From: Lactifluus volemus | Lineage: Eukaryota; Basidiomycota; Agaricomycetes; Russulales; Russulaceae | NCBI GenBank assembly: GCA_022376515.1 | Contig: WTXI01000118.1 | Coordinates: 1-64,000, forward strand | DNA length: 64,000 nt | Reading direction: 5' to 3' | Shown: positions 11,804 through 23,245 of the stretch, in pieces | How the letters are laid out: every line of letters starts with the position of its first letter | Numbering within the stretch: position 1 is the stretch's first letter | The notes under the pieces: model-generated | Database searches by the model: none | Seen by the model: only the letters and a program-made list of their open reading frames with translations | Told to the model about the DNA's origin: nothing | Position numbers and translations under genes: made by a program

Positions 11804-13147
11804 ATGCTGTTCTATCTATTCGCCATGTTCTATTTAACGGGCATCACCTCTGTCACGGCATGGGCGACCACGAAGAGTGCCAGTGACCGAGCGGTGGTTG
11901 CGCACTTTATTTTCGGAAACACCTACGACCATACTCGCCACGATTTTCAAAGGGAATTCGACCTTGCGGCAGAAATTGGTATCGATGCGCACGTCTTCAA
12001 CATCGCGCAGGATTCGTGGACAACGCAACAATTGGATGTCGCTTTCGGCGTGGCAGCAAATTCCACCACCAAAATTGTGTTCAGCTTCGATTTCGCGGTA
12101 GCAGACTGGAACACGGGTTCCGTCATATCGACTTTGCAACGCTATAGTGAGCTGCCAGGATATTTCCGTTACCAGGGGAGTAAAGGTGGTGGAAAGGGCC
12201 TGGTTTCGACATTTGATGGACACGCCCGATTCGACGTCGACTGGCTTGCTGTAAAAGCGGCCGTCCCCAATATTTACGTGGTGCCACACCTCTCAATCGA
12301 TGAGGTCAAATCGGGCGTTCCGGGCATTAACGGCGCTCTCAATTGGAATGCTTGGCCGACCCGGAACAATTTACCTATTGATGGAAATGTTACCACCGTC
12401 GATGATCACATCATGCTGAATGCGCTAGGACACAATCAATCGTATGCCGCCCAGGTCTCTCCATGGTCCTACACAAATTTCAATGCCTATGGTATCATCA
12501 AAGAATGGGTCTTCCCGTCACAGTCCGATCTTCTGTTGACCGACCGTTGGCAACAGATGCTGGGCTTTGCGAAGTCCGCTCAAGGTGCACATATCGACAT
12601 CATCCAAATCTACTCATGGAACGATTTCGGAGAGTGCAATAGCATTAACGATATCACCATCGCGCACCCGGGCGAATTTTCCGGCGGTGATGACCTCTAC
12701 AACAAAGGCTTCAAACATGACGGCTGGAGATATCTGATGCCACCATTTATCAAGGCCTTCAAATCGTTCGCTACCGCTGTCAGGACAGAACACATCCAGA
12801 CCGAAATCGTGACGTTTTATTTTCGACCCTACCTGGCGAAAACGCTATGTTCAGGACAATCGCGACCCATCACAGGCTCCGAGTTTCAGCATGACATGGT
12901 GGCTTTCATCGGCCAGACCAAACGTCCAGTTCAACTCGTATTCACCTCTGGCGCTACACGCACAGTCATCAATTTCGGGGCCGGTCTCTCTACTTCTCGG
13001 GTCCCCATGCAACTTGGACAGCAGAAGTTAAGTGCCACACGAAATGGAAAGAGCTGTGGCCAAGTCACCTCCTCCATCGTCGTTACCGACACTTGCACCA
13101 CCCCGAACTACAATGCCAACGTGGAGTATATCCTACTCAACTGTTGA
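11804..13147 (+). CDS. Glycoside hydrolase family 71 alpha-1,3-glucanase (mutanase-like)
   Basis: Secreted enzyme expected to cut alpha-1,3-glucan of fungal cell walls. It is a single exon of 447 aa, unusual here because every neighbour is intron-rich. The first in-frame ATG is at 11804; the frame is open further upstream but without an ATG. The N-terminus (MLFYLFAMFYLTGITSVTAWA) looks like a signal peptide. Family features: VVAHFIFGNTYDH at the start of the domain, DLAAEIGIDAHVFNIA, FSFDFA, and IIQIYSWNDFGE near residue 275. The C-terminal quarter is a diverged beta-type region with several cysteines. No CBM24 or Ser/Thr linker is seen, so it is shorter than many mutanases. It lies on the opposite strand inside the NLR array. 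Confidence 0.88.
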   Translation: MLFYLFAMFYLTGITSVTAWATTKSASDRAVVAHFIFGNTYDHTRHDFQREFDLAAEIGIDAHVFNIAQDSWTTQQLDVAFGVAANSTTKIVFSFDFAVADWNTGSVISTLQRYSELPGYFRYQGSKGGGKGLVSTFDGHARFDVDWLAVKAAVPNIYVVPHLSIDEVKSGVPGINGALNWNAWPTRNNLPIDGNVTTVDDHIMLNALGHNQSYAAQVSPWSYTNFNAYGIIKEWVFPSQSDLLLTDRWQQMLGFAKSAQGAHIDIIQIYSWNDFGECNSINDITIAHPGEFSGGDDLYNKGFKHDGWRYLMPPFIKAFKSFATAVRTEHIQTEIVTFYFRPYLAKTLCSGQSRPITGSEFQHDMVAFIGQTKRPVQLVFTSGATRTVINFGAGLSTSRVPMQLGQQKLSATRNGKSCGQVTSSIVVTDTCTTPNYNANVEYILLNC

Positions 13148-14262
13148 ACAGCGCCAATCTCCCCAAGGACTCGGCAAATATACCATCGGATACTTGTATA
13201 ATTCTCAGGGTTCTTGCACTGTCATTAGATTTTATGTAGCCATCTGTCTCAAATCTCACGCTGTTAATAAAGTGCATCATGCATTCCGGGGTATAAATAA
13301 TCTACATTCTGATCTCCTTGTTCCGCTATGCAACCGATGAAAGCAATATGGACAATCCTGTGCGCAAATAGCTGCCGATTTCCTAAGGAATGTTACTAAG
13401 ACATGACACGAAAGCTGTACCTCCGGCGTGTCATTGTTACCTCTTTATTCGGAGGAGGAGGATGCACTGAACGCAGCTACCACTTCTTCGCGAGCTTGTT
13501 TATTTCTCTCGTTGCGACTTTGGTTTGTGGTAGAGATAATATTAAGTGCCGAAATGAAAGGGGAATGAAATCGAGCGGTGTGAAGTGAGCGCGAGTCGAG
13601 ATCACGCGAGATAAGGAGGAGGCATACAAAAAGGGAACAGATAAAATGGGCAAGTCAAGGATCCCCTTCAACTCTGTGCATTCAAAGTATTTAAGCGTCA
13701 AGTGCTTGAGTGGCTGCGCACCACCTGCGCCGCTAATTCGGACAAATAAAGGAAGATTGGTAAGCAGCCGTCTGCGTCAACCTCTGGAGAAATGCTACAG
13801 AGAAAGCAAAACAGAACGAGGTGGATAAAAAAGGTGGCAAAGTTTGAGATTCAAGACAAAGGAAACCAAAAATCCCCCCCCAAAGAAAGTCAAAAGAGGA
13901 ATCACATAGCAACGATGCTCACAAGGTGGGTTCATGCCCGTGGGAATATTTTAGAGTCCTGTAATTTTATAGTACTTGGATTCTGAAACAACGTGCGCTG
14001 TAAAATAAATTATGATAATAAGTTCACATTCCGTACAGCTAGATCAGTCCCATCATGTCCGAGTCAGTGCGCGAGTGAAGTCCACAGTGATGGTCGTCGA
14101 CAGTCCTTGTAACTCGCCATACAAATCTCCTGGAAGTGTCTGCCTTCCGTTTCGTGCTTTCCCACCATCAGCCGCCTTTTCTTGCCTGTAGAGCAGACGT
14201 ATCAGTACATTAACTGACTGGAAAATTCCTTCCTCACGTACCACCAAGCATCTTATCCGCGC
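13148..14262. other. Intergenic region 3' of GH71 and NLR 3
   Basis: The 3' ends of GH71 (plus) and NLR gene 3 (minus) face each other across this region. The block 14040-14260 resembles the 3' flanks of NLR gene 1 (near 1030-1135) and gene 5 (near 23100-23240), so it belongs to the duplicated NLR unit. No other gene is seen. Confidence 0.5.
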
Positions 14263-17166
14263 TCATTTGGCGCCGTACTCACGTAGCAATTCCACAACAT
14301 TGTGGTCCCCTCTCTTCAAAGCTATATCGAGTGCGGTCCTACCCGACTTGTCCTCTGCATTTAGATTTGCCTGATGCTTGAATGGCCGCTGGGTGAACAG
14401 GGCGGACAACCAACTAAGGCAAGAGGTCGATGTCTCATGCCGCGCGTTCGCAGCTTCAATGTGCTCCAATAACATTCGCGTAATATCGAGTCGACTGCCG
14501 GTATTTCCACCATCTAATGCCAAGTGCAATGCGACTCTTCCGAGCGAATCTGGGACACTGATGTCCGCGTTATGTTCCAGCAGCATCCAAGCGATGTCCA
14601 GTTGATCCCAGTATACTGCCACGTGGAGAGGAGTCTGACCCTTGTTATTCTGGGTGTTGATGTTAGCGTTGTGTTTGATTAGCGTCCGAGCGACGTCGAG
14701 TCGTCCCCGGTGTACCGCAATATGCAGGGGAGTTTTTCCCTTGTTATTCCGGGCGTTGACGTTAGCCTTGCACTTGATTAACATCCGGGCGATGTCAGGG
14801 TGCTCCTGGTTCGCGGCTATGTGTAGGGGAGTGTTGCCTTCCTCGTCTTGTTCATTGACGTTAGTCACATTATCGATTAACGCCCGGACGATGTCGAAGT
14901 GTCGAGAGTGCACCGCCAGATGCAGGGGTGTCTTGCCCTTCTTGTCCCGGCAAGTCACGTCAGCTTTGTGCTCGATTAATGTCTGAACGACGTCGATGGA
15001 CCGCCGGACAACTGCTAAGTGCAGGGGTGTCCTTCCATCTTTATCCTGGGCTTCAATGTCAGCTTCGTGCTTGATGAGAATCTGAACGGTGTTGAGGGGG
15101 CCCCTCTCTGCTGCAAGATGCAGTGGGGTCATATCGTTCTCGTCCCGTGCGTGCACATCCGCCCCATGATCGAGTAGCCACTGCAAGATCTCGATAGCAG
15201 GAACGACTTGATCAGATGCCTGGGATGCAACATGCAGCAGCGTGCTCTTGGTGCCGTCCTGTGTGTTGACCTTCGCCCCGTGAGTGTAGAGTAGCTCTGC
15301 AACGTCAAATCTGGCCCCCATCAATGCTCCATTTAGTGGTGTACCCGCAGCGTGAACCCTGGGATTGACATGTTGCGGATGCTTCGCAATGAGATGCCCC
15401 ACAATGTCATATAAACCGTAGAACGCCGCATAAAATAGTGGGGCTGGGAAATAATCTGCACAAGTGGGTGGGCATTTTTCAGCGTCGCAAAGTCGGTGCC
15501 ATGCTTTCCAGTGTGGTTTGTCCCCATCAAGAAAATATTCGATTGTGTCACGAATCCTCGATGAAACCCCCTTGAACAGGACATGGACGTCCCAATAATT
15601 GGCCGCATATTGTGCGAGTGGAAAGTCTGCAACATAAGGCCCGCTAGAGAGGCCATCCAAACAGAGCAGGACGCCGAGGCAGGCCTGGGCGAGGGTCGCA
15701 TGTGCAGATTGGAGAGAGATGTGATAGCGTGACACATCTCCTCTTGAATTCGCGAAGCGTTCCGAGGTCAGGAACTCCTTGACGGAAAAGTGTGAGAATT
15801 GAACCACTCCTGAATCAATCGAAATTAGGCTCGAACACGCGGAGAGAACTGGCATGGCTTGTTGGTCCATCGCGGAGTTGACCCTCGGGATCCCGGCCCG
15901 GCCGGCGGCGTCAAAGTCTACTGCCAGCACCTGTGCGAGCTCCTCAACACGGAGTGGTCGAACCCCAACGGTGAGACATTGCAAGAGACGATGCGCATGT
16001 TCTCGGTTCTCCTTGTCGATGGAATTCAGTATCTGTTCATACGACTGGTCCAGAGTTTCAGGCAGTTTACGGAGAACGCCTTGCAGATCTGGCGAAAGAG
16101 GATGTCGCAACAATTCTAGTTGGCAGCAGGCCAATCTAAACCTGTTAGACGGGGTGAATAAGAATGTCAATTATTGGGGGTGATGAACTTACACTCCATC
16201 AGTGTTTTTGCTGAGTGTCTCCACAACTAGCTTCTTATCCTTCTCCGACCAACTCCCCATCTTCGGGTCCGAATAAACCACAGAATTAATGTAGTCCACG
16301 ATTTCTCCTTTATGTTCACTTTGCTCGTGAAGGGATACAGAAAACGTTATTAAATCCTTGAGTGCTATGGGTATACCGACCTCTGGCCGACTGGTGACAC
16401 AAAGGTGTAAATTCGGGAGGTGAAAACCAGCAAGCTCTTCGATAAGTTTGAGAACCTGCTCCCGTGGAGATGGAATTTCAGACTCGGAGCTGTTCGGACA
16501 TTCATCGACTCCATCTATGATCAGGTAAACAGAATCTTGGTCCGGGTGTGAGAGCATCTTCCTTAAGCACCTTGCTAATGTGTCATCGCTAGGCCGTTGA
16601 TTTCCATCCTCGTATAACGAGTGGAGGTGAGAGAGTATGTCGGATAGGCGATGAGATTGAGTAGAAAGCTGGAAAAGAAGTGAACGAAGTAGGCTGTCGC
16701 GGCTTTGCTTATTTTCATCCCGGAAGTCAAAGTAAAAATAGGTTAGCCCTGCATTGCGAAAAGCCTTGACGTGTTCGATTATAGAGGAACTAGTCGATGA
16801 TTCAGTCGACACGGGTAGTGGTAGTCGAGATCCACCTACCAGAGAACAGTTTTCCCTGAGCCCGCTACAAAGAAGGGGACGTTCAGATGATGTGTGATAG
16901 TGGTGGAGTAAGAACAACATACGTTTCCCATTGATCCATAGGAAAGAAGGAGTCGACTTCCATTTGTTGAAGACATTGCCCTTAAAGAACCATGCGGGTG
17001 TGCTCTCGGTAAGCGTAATGTGATGATTTGTCGATGGGTCCGGCGGAGAGAGCCATCTTCGAAATTCTCGTTCCCTCTGCTTTGGTATGAGGTAATTTAA
17101 AACTTCTGAAGGAAGAGCACTGACTGTCTGATCAACGGCGTCGTTTATCGCTGTTTGCTTGGTCAT
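14263..17166 (-). CDS. NACHT-ankyrin NLR-like protein 3 (longest paralogue)
   Basis: Exons: 17125-17166, 16923-17076, 16840-16864, 16193-16789, 14263-16141, about 898 aa. P-loop GKPGSGKTVL, Walker B VYLIIDGVDECP and sensor VTSRPEV are all of the expected type. The winged-helix-like segment reads RPLRVEELAQVLAVDF. Ankyrin repeats number about eleven. The last two are separated by a non-repeat insert (around TSTSCLSWLSALFTQRP) and the protein ends in LLREYGAK. The start MTKQTAINDAVDQT is the only usable one, because the upstream codons that are open in genes 1, 2 and 5 contain a stop here. This copy probably shows the ancestral C-terminus, since the paralogues end earlier. Confidence 0.87.
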
Positions 17167-18871
17167 CCGTGTCTTGGCCTCGTATTACACGATCACTTTC
17201 ACGTTCTTGTGGTCGGGTAACAGAATGGACGTAAGTCGGGAGGGAATTGACAAGGTTGAAATTAGGATGGAGATAAGAGAGGGCTGCATCGGCTCCTCAA
17301 ATACAGTATAAAAAGCACTGCCTCATGCTACACGACGCTCAGTACAGGAAAGTACAGCCAAAACCGAAGTGTTTGCCAGTGTTTTTTTTGGGGACAAACC
17401 ACATATCAAGTGACCGGCAGGGGAAACTATGGTGGCCAAAGTAGCTCTGCGCTGAAATGGGCCGAAAGTCTGTGAATGAGGAAAATAGGATCCGATTGCG
17501 GTGTCCTTGGTTGTGACGTTGATCACTGCCAGTGAACAGCATTTCGTAATCAAAGGATACAAAATCGGCTATAAGCCACCACGGTAGATATGTGATGCAT
17601 TTCACGCGCGATATGTGAAGACAACCTGCGTTTGCACATATAGCTAATAGAAGGGATAAAGGTTCTGCTGTTCCTAGAGGACAAGGATAGGCGCATAACA
17701 TATCCGAGTCGGAGCTCAAACCGGTTCGTAGAGATGGTCAAATCACGTGAACATAGCTCCGTAATTTGACAATCATTCCTACGCCGTTCACTGGTCTAAA
17801 ACTAGCGGGCCTTTGCCGCTGGCAGCGTCTGAGACCTCCCTCAATCATATACATGCAGCGCTAGCCCATGATTTGAGCAAGTTACGCCCGTTCAAATACG
17901 TATCAATTCGAATATTGTTGTCCATCACGTGAATTTGCGTGCCTGACTGGTTGAATTGGCGGCTGTGGCCGAGATGCAACAAGGCAGTGAAGCTCGTCAC
18001 AGCTTCGACTGCCTAACTTGTCTAGCGACACGTTCGTAGCACCTGAACTCCCTTCGGCCTCGCCCTGGAAATTCCTGTTACGCCTTCCTTGATCACCAAC
18101 TCCGTCTGCTCTGCAAGAGCTTCACTCAACAAACCCATCCGGACAAATCGACAGCTATACCTACATCCTGCGTCCTCACGCCATCCTATTTCTGTCTCAG
18201 CCAAGCTCACTCTCAGCTACATTTCAGGTTTCTTCGCAATTGGGGAGTTGCAGCAATCTTTCGCTGCTCTCCATTGTACATTTCGAGTGGCCTTAAATTC
18301 ATTTTGTTGTCGTAATTAGTAGAAGTGTCCAGAGTAACTTAAGTAATAATGCATCAGAGACCAGATAGCGAGATATATGGGCAGAGAGAAGCACGAGGCT
18401 CTCCCAAAATCATAGTCGAACGAGACAACTATTGAAATGCATAATTGTGAGGTAAAGAGTAACGCAAGGGAGAAAACTGAATTGTATGGACGCAACGCGA
18501 GGCATAGCTTGGATGACAAAGAGTCACCTAGTTCAAACAAATTACCGTACCGGGCGAACAAAAGCAAACGCGAGGCGATCTTGAGCATACAAGAGACCGA
18601 GAGACACGATGCCAAAAGAGGGCGGGACTATACCCGAGGCACAAACGCATCGTGACTGGGGTAAAGTTACAGCGCGCACAATAAAGAAAGGGGCGTGGTT
18701 GGCAATCCAGGACCTTGGCAGCTATATCGAGTGTGACGCTGAAGCGATCATCCGAGCCACTCTGGTTTGTTACGGCCGTATGGCTCTGAACAAGGAGTCC
18801 CACAGGGAAGACTTGGAAAAAGTTGACGCTCTATCCAGCATGCTTATACCTGCAAAGCGTTCCGTTAACAT
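17167..18871. other. Upstream module of NLR 3 and 3' flank of NLR 4
   Basis: Shares blocks with other NLR upstream regions: a sequence close to 'aaaatcggctataagccac' near 17562, and a 'ccttccttgatcacc' type block near 18080. Short open frames near 18.3-18.9 kb have no recognisable similarity and are not supported as genes. Confidence 0.5.
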
Positions 18872-21443
18872 TCACATGTAATTGAACTGACTGCTGGTGT
18901 TCTCACTATCCGATCTCGTGCGCGATCTGTGCAGGACTAATGCGTGATCGATGCTGAGTCGCCTATGGACCAATGCTACACGCGGGGGGGTGTTGCCGTT
19001 GGTATTCCGGACCTTTACGTCGGCCTTCAAGTTGTATTTGACTAACGCCTGAGCGATGTCGGGGTGCTCCCAGTTCCGAGTCGCTGCTACATCTAGGGGT
19101 GTCCTGCCCTCCCTGTCCTGTTCATGGACGTCAGCGTTGTGCTTCATTAACATCCGGACGATGTCAAAGTGTTGCCGGTGCACCGCTAGATGCAAGGGTG
19201 TCTTGCCCTTCTTATCCCGGCAATTCACGTTAGCTTTGTGCTTGAGTAATACCTGAACGACCTCGGAGGATCGCCCGTGGACTGCTAGGTGTAAGGGGGT
19301 CCTTCCATCCTTATCCTGGGCTTCAATGTTGGCTTCGTGCTTGATGAGCATCTGAATGGTGTTGAGGGGCCCCTTCTCTGCTGCAAGATGCAGTGGGGTC
19401 TTATCGTTCTCATCCCGTGCGTGCACATCCGCCCCATGACCGAATAGCCACTGCAAGATCTCGATAGCAGGAACGACTTGGTCAGATGCCTGGGGTGCAA
19501 CATGCAGCAGCGTGGTCTTGGTGCTGTCCTGTATGTTGACCTTCGCCCCGCGGGTGTAGAGTAGCTCTGCAACTTTGAATTGGGCACCCATTAATGCTCC
19601 ATTAAGTGGAGTACCCGCAGTGTGAACCCTGGGATTGACATGTTGCGGATGCTTTGTAATGAGGTGTTCCACAATGTCATATAAACCGTAGGATGCCGCG
19701 TAGAACAGTGGGACTGGGAAATAATCTGCGTTCTTGTTATCGTCGCCAAGCCGGTGCCACGCTTTCCAGTGCGGTTTGTCGCCATCAAGGAAATATTCGA
19801 TTGTGTCCTGAACCCTTGATGACACACCCTTGAATAGGACATGGACGTCCCAGTATTTGGCCGCATATTGGGCGAGTGGGAAGTCGACAACATTGTGTCG
19901 ACTAGAGTGATCATCCAAGCAGAGCAGGACGCTGAGGCAGGCCTGGGCGAGGGTCGCATGTGCAGATTGGAGAGAGATATGAGAATGTGAAGCATCTCTT
20001 GAATTCGCGAGGTGTTTCGAGGTCATGTATTCTTTAACCGAAAAGTGGGAGAATTGGACCACTTGCGAATCGATCGAAATTAAGCTTGAACAAGCGGAGA
20101 GCATGGCTTGGCGTTGATTCCCCGTCTGCCAATCCGAGTTGACCTTTGGGACCCTTGCCCGGCCGGCCGCGCCAAAGTCGACTGCAAGCACCTGTGCGAG
20201 CTCCTCAACACGGAGTGGTCGAATTGAGACGGTGAGACATTGCAAGATACGATGTACATGCTCTCGATCCATCTTGTCGATTGACTGCAGGATCTGTTCG
20301 TACGCCTGGTCCAGGGTTTCGGGTAATCCACGAAGAACAAATCCCAAATCATGCGAACGATTGCGCCGCAGGGATTCTAATTGACAACAGGTCAATTGAA
20401 ACCTGTCAAACTGTGAATAATTATCAATCATGGAGGGCAACAGACTTACACCCCGTGGGATTTCTTGTTGAGCGTCTCCACCACTAGTGTCTTGTCGTTT
20501 TCCGACCAACTCCTTATCTTCGGGTCCGAATGAACTTCATATTTGACGTAGTTAACAATGTCTTCCTTGTGTCCAATTTGTTCGTGAAGGGACACAGAAA
20601 GCGTTGTTGAGTCCTTGAAGACGGCGCGTTCACCGACCTCTATTCGACTGGTCACGCATAGGTGGAAATTTGGGAGGCACAAGCCAACGAGCTCTTCGAT
20701 AAGTTTGAGAACTTGCTCCCTTGGAGATGGAATCCCAGACTCGGAGATGTCCGAGCACTCATCGACACCGTCGATGATCAGGTAAACAGGGCTTCGATCC
20801 CGGTGTAAGAGCATTTTCTTCAAGCATAGAGTCATTTCGGAATCGCTAGGCTGTCGTTCACGGCCCTTGCATTCCGAATGAAGATGAGAGAGTTTGTCGG
20901 AAAAGTGATGAGACTGAGTAGAAAGTTGAAAAAGAAGTGAACGGAGCAGGTTCTTGCAGCTTGGCTTATTTTCGTCACGGAATTGGAAGTAAAAATAAGC
21001 CATAGACGCCAGTCCTGCCTTGCGAAGAGCCTTGACGTGTTCGACTATTGAAGAACTACTCGATGATTTAGTTGATAGCGATAGTGAAAGTCGAGAGCTA
21101 CTAACCAGAAAACAGATTTCCCTGATCCCGCTACAAGGAAGGGAGTGATCAGGTGAGGTTTGGTGGAATACGAGAACAACCTACGTCTGCCATGGATCCA
21201 TAGGAGAGAGCTCGAAGGACTCGACTTCCATTTGTTGAAGATATCGCCTTTAAAGAACCATGCGGCAGTGCCCTTGTGATGCGCAGTGCGTGTAATGTTG
21301 TGATTAATTGATGGATCAGGTGGAGAAAGCCATCTTCGAAGTCCTTCTCCAGGGCCCCTCTACTTCGTCGTGAGGTTATGTAAATCCCCTGGGGTGAGAA
21401 CTTGAACACTGACCGCCTGATCAACACTTTGATCTATCGTCAT
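18872..21443 (-). CDS. NACHT-ankyrin NLR-like protein 4 (shortened ankyrin region)
   Basis: Exons: 21414-21443, 21185-21359, 21106-21130, 20450-21055, 18872-20402, about 788 aa. P-loop GRPGSGKSVF (Ser instead of Thr, both allowed), Walker B VYLIIDGVDECS, sensor VTSRIEV. An extra KALRKAGLASMAYFYF stretch precedes the conserved FRDENK segment. Ankyrin repeats number about seven. The last recognisable one (NTNGNTPPRVALVHRR) runs into an unrelated tail ending SSQFNYM, as if a frameshift had removed the final repeats. The ATG at 21443 is used. An alternative ATG at 21599 is in frame but would add about 52 residues that other copies do not start with. Confidence 0.82.
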
Positions 21444-23245
21444 GTGCTTGGCTATCCGCGTTTCAGCCTTCTGTTGCACGATGTTTTTCACGATCTTGTA
21501 GTCGGGTAACAAATGTAGCTCGGAAGAGAGAGATGAAATCGAAAGTATGGCAGAGATAAGGAGGTCGCATTGGCTTCTTAAGTACGGTTTAAGGAACACA
21601 GGCTCGTGCTACGCGCTTCTCAGTACAGCCCGGGCCAAGTACCGCCGACTCGGAAACCGAAACCTTGCTCTTTCAGACAAACCACATATTAAGGGACACA
21701 AGCAGGAGATGCTGACTTACTGTGGCGACTAAGTTAGCTCCATATGATGTGCTTGAATGGGTCGAAAGGTCCGCGAACGGCGAATGAGAAAGCTAGGATC
21801 TGCCACATCGTTTGGCGGCTATCAAGCCTTCACCGTAAATGTAGGTCTCTCGGTATTACGTAACGAACTACCGATATCAAGTACGTGATGCATCGCATCA
21901 TCGCAGTTAGGATGGAAGTTCTGCTGCTCTACTAATATGTGCAGAACATCTCGTACACTCAGCCATTCGCCAGTGCGGTTAGTGGTGCTGCCCAAAACTG
22001 GTACACGAAACTGGAAGGGCGCAACCCAAATCGATGAACTAGTTGTAATTGGTGGCACTCTATCGGATCAGGAAGCAGGCAACCTCCGAGTCCCCGCTTT
22101 GGTCAAATTTGGGTGGTTGTCCGAAATTATGTCCGACTTGGCCGAGTAAGGTCACTTTGTCCTAGCGGAAATTTCGAGGCTCAAAAATAAGGTAGTATTT
22201 TTGGTCTCTTTAAAACCTTGAAGCTTCTGACACAACTGTAGGTAGATTACGACGTCACAATGCTTCACATGGCTTTCAGTTTAGGAGTGTGACCAAATTC
22301 CGGTCCGGTGTCGAACCGGTGCATCCGGTGCATCTCAGAAAGCAGATGATAATTATTCCCATCATGCAAGTTCTCCTCACAATCAGCCACAACTGATAAT
22401 TGAGGCACAGGGCCATATTTTGTCGCCCCTTGTCCAGAACTTTTACTGTTTGAGCAAGGGTTATCACCATATCCGTAGTTTTTCCGAGTACCGGTCCCAA
22501 AACCAGCAGGCGATGTCCTGATTAGACCCTTTGCGAGCCCTGACGTCGAGACCAATTTGGCGACTTCCAGGAAATTTCGTGATGTGATGTGATATGCTAT
22601 TCGTCAGGACCGGATTGTGAGCACAGCCGAACCGAGTGGCACGTTGCTTCAGCGAACCCTACATCAAGTCACCACTCACAACCATGATTTGCGCCGAGCG
22701 AAATCTCCGCAGCACCTGGACTCCATCTTACCGCTTCCTTGGTCCCATCGCATCCCACGCTGCGCCTTCACATCACCATATTATGTACCTCAGCCAACGC
22801 CCACCCTCAGTTACGTTGTCTGTTTGTTCCCTGATGTCTCACGGCCCTCACCCGTTGCACAGAAACAACCCCTATGTCATCTATCGTCCGAATCCAAGTC
22901 ATAATTACCACCGAATCATACGGGTGTTACAGTTGCTGATCGATGTTTTCTTTTCCCTCTCCGCATTCTGGGATAACCATTGGCACGCGTGTTATAATGT
23001 GGAAATGCATATGCAATATATATAATAAGAGACTTGTATTCTATCCAGCCAGATCAAATTTATGAATAAGTACATTGACGTGTGAGTCATGGTCATCCTC
23101 GAAAATCTCTGCGAGAAAGCAACGGGCGCTTGTTCGTTCTTCTCTATCATAACTCGTCCTTCCTGTCTCTACGGTGGATTTGTCAACACACTACACCAGA
23201 CAGCTAGAAAATTTCCTTGCTCACCTACCACAAAAATCTGGACCT
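21444..23245. other. Upstream module of NLR 4 and 3' flank of NLR 5
   Basis: Diverged continuation of the duplicated unit. The 3' flank 23090-23245 resembles those of genes 1 and 3. No independent gene is seen; small open frames near 22.3-23.0 kb lack recognisable domains. Confidence 0.5.

Noticed and set aside
11834..12289. 151-codon minus-strand frame opposite GH71
   Set aside because: Shadow of the GH71 coding sequence.
18315..18881. Cluster of short overlapping open frames upstream of NLR gene 3
   Set aside because: No domain, no splice-linked continuation, and they overlap on both strands.
21414..21599. Longer N-terminus for NLR gene 4 starting at 21599
   Set aside because: Other paralogues have stops or no ATG in the corresponding upstream codons, so the conserved shorter start is preferred.
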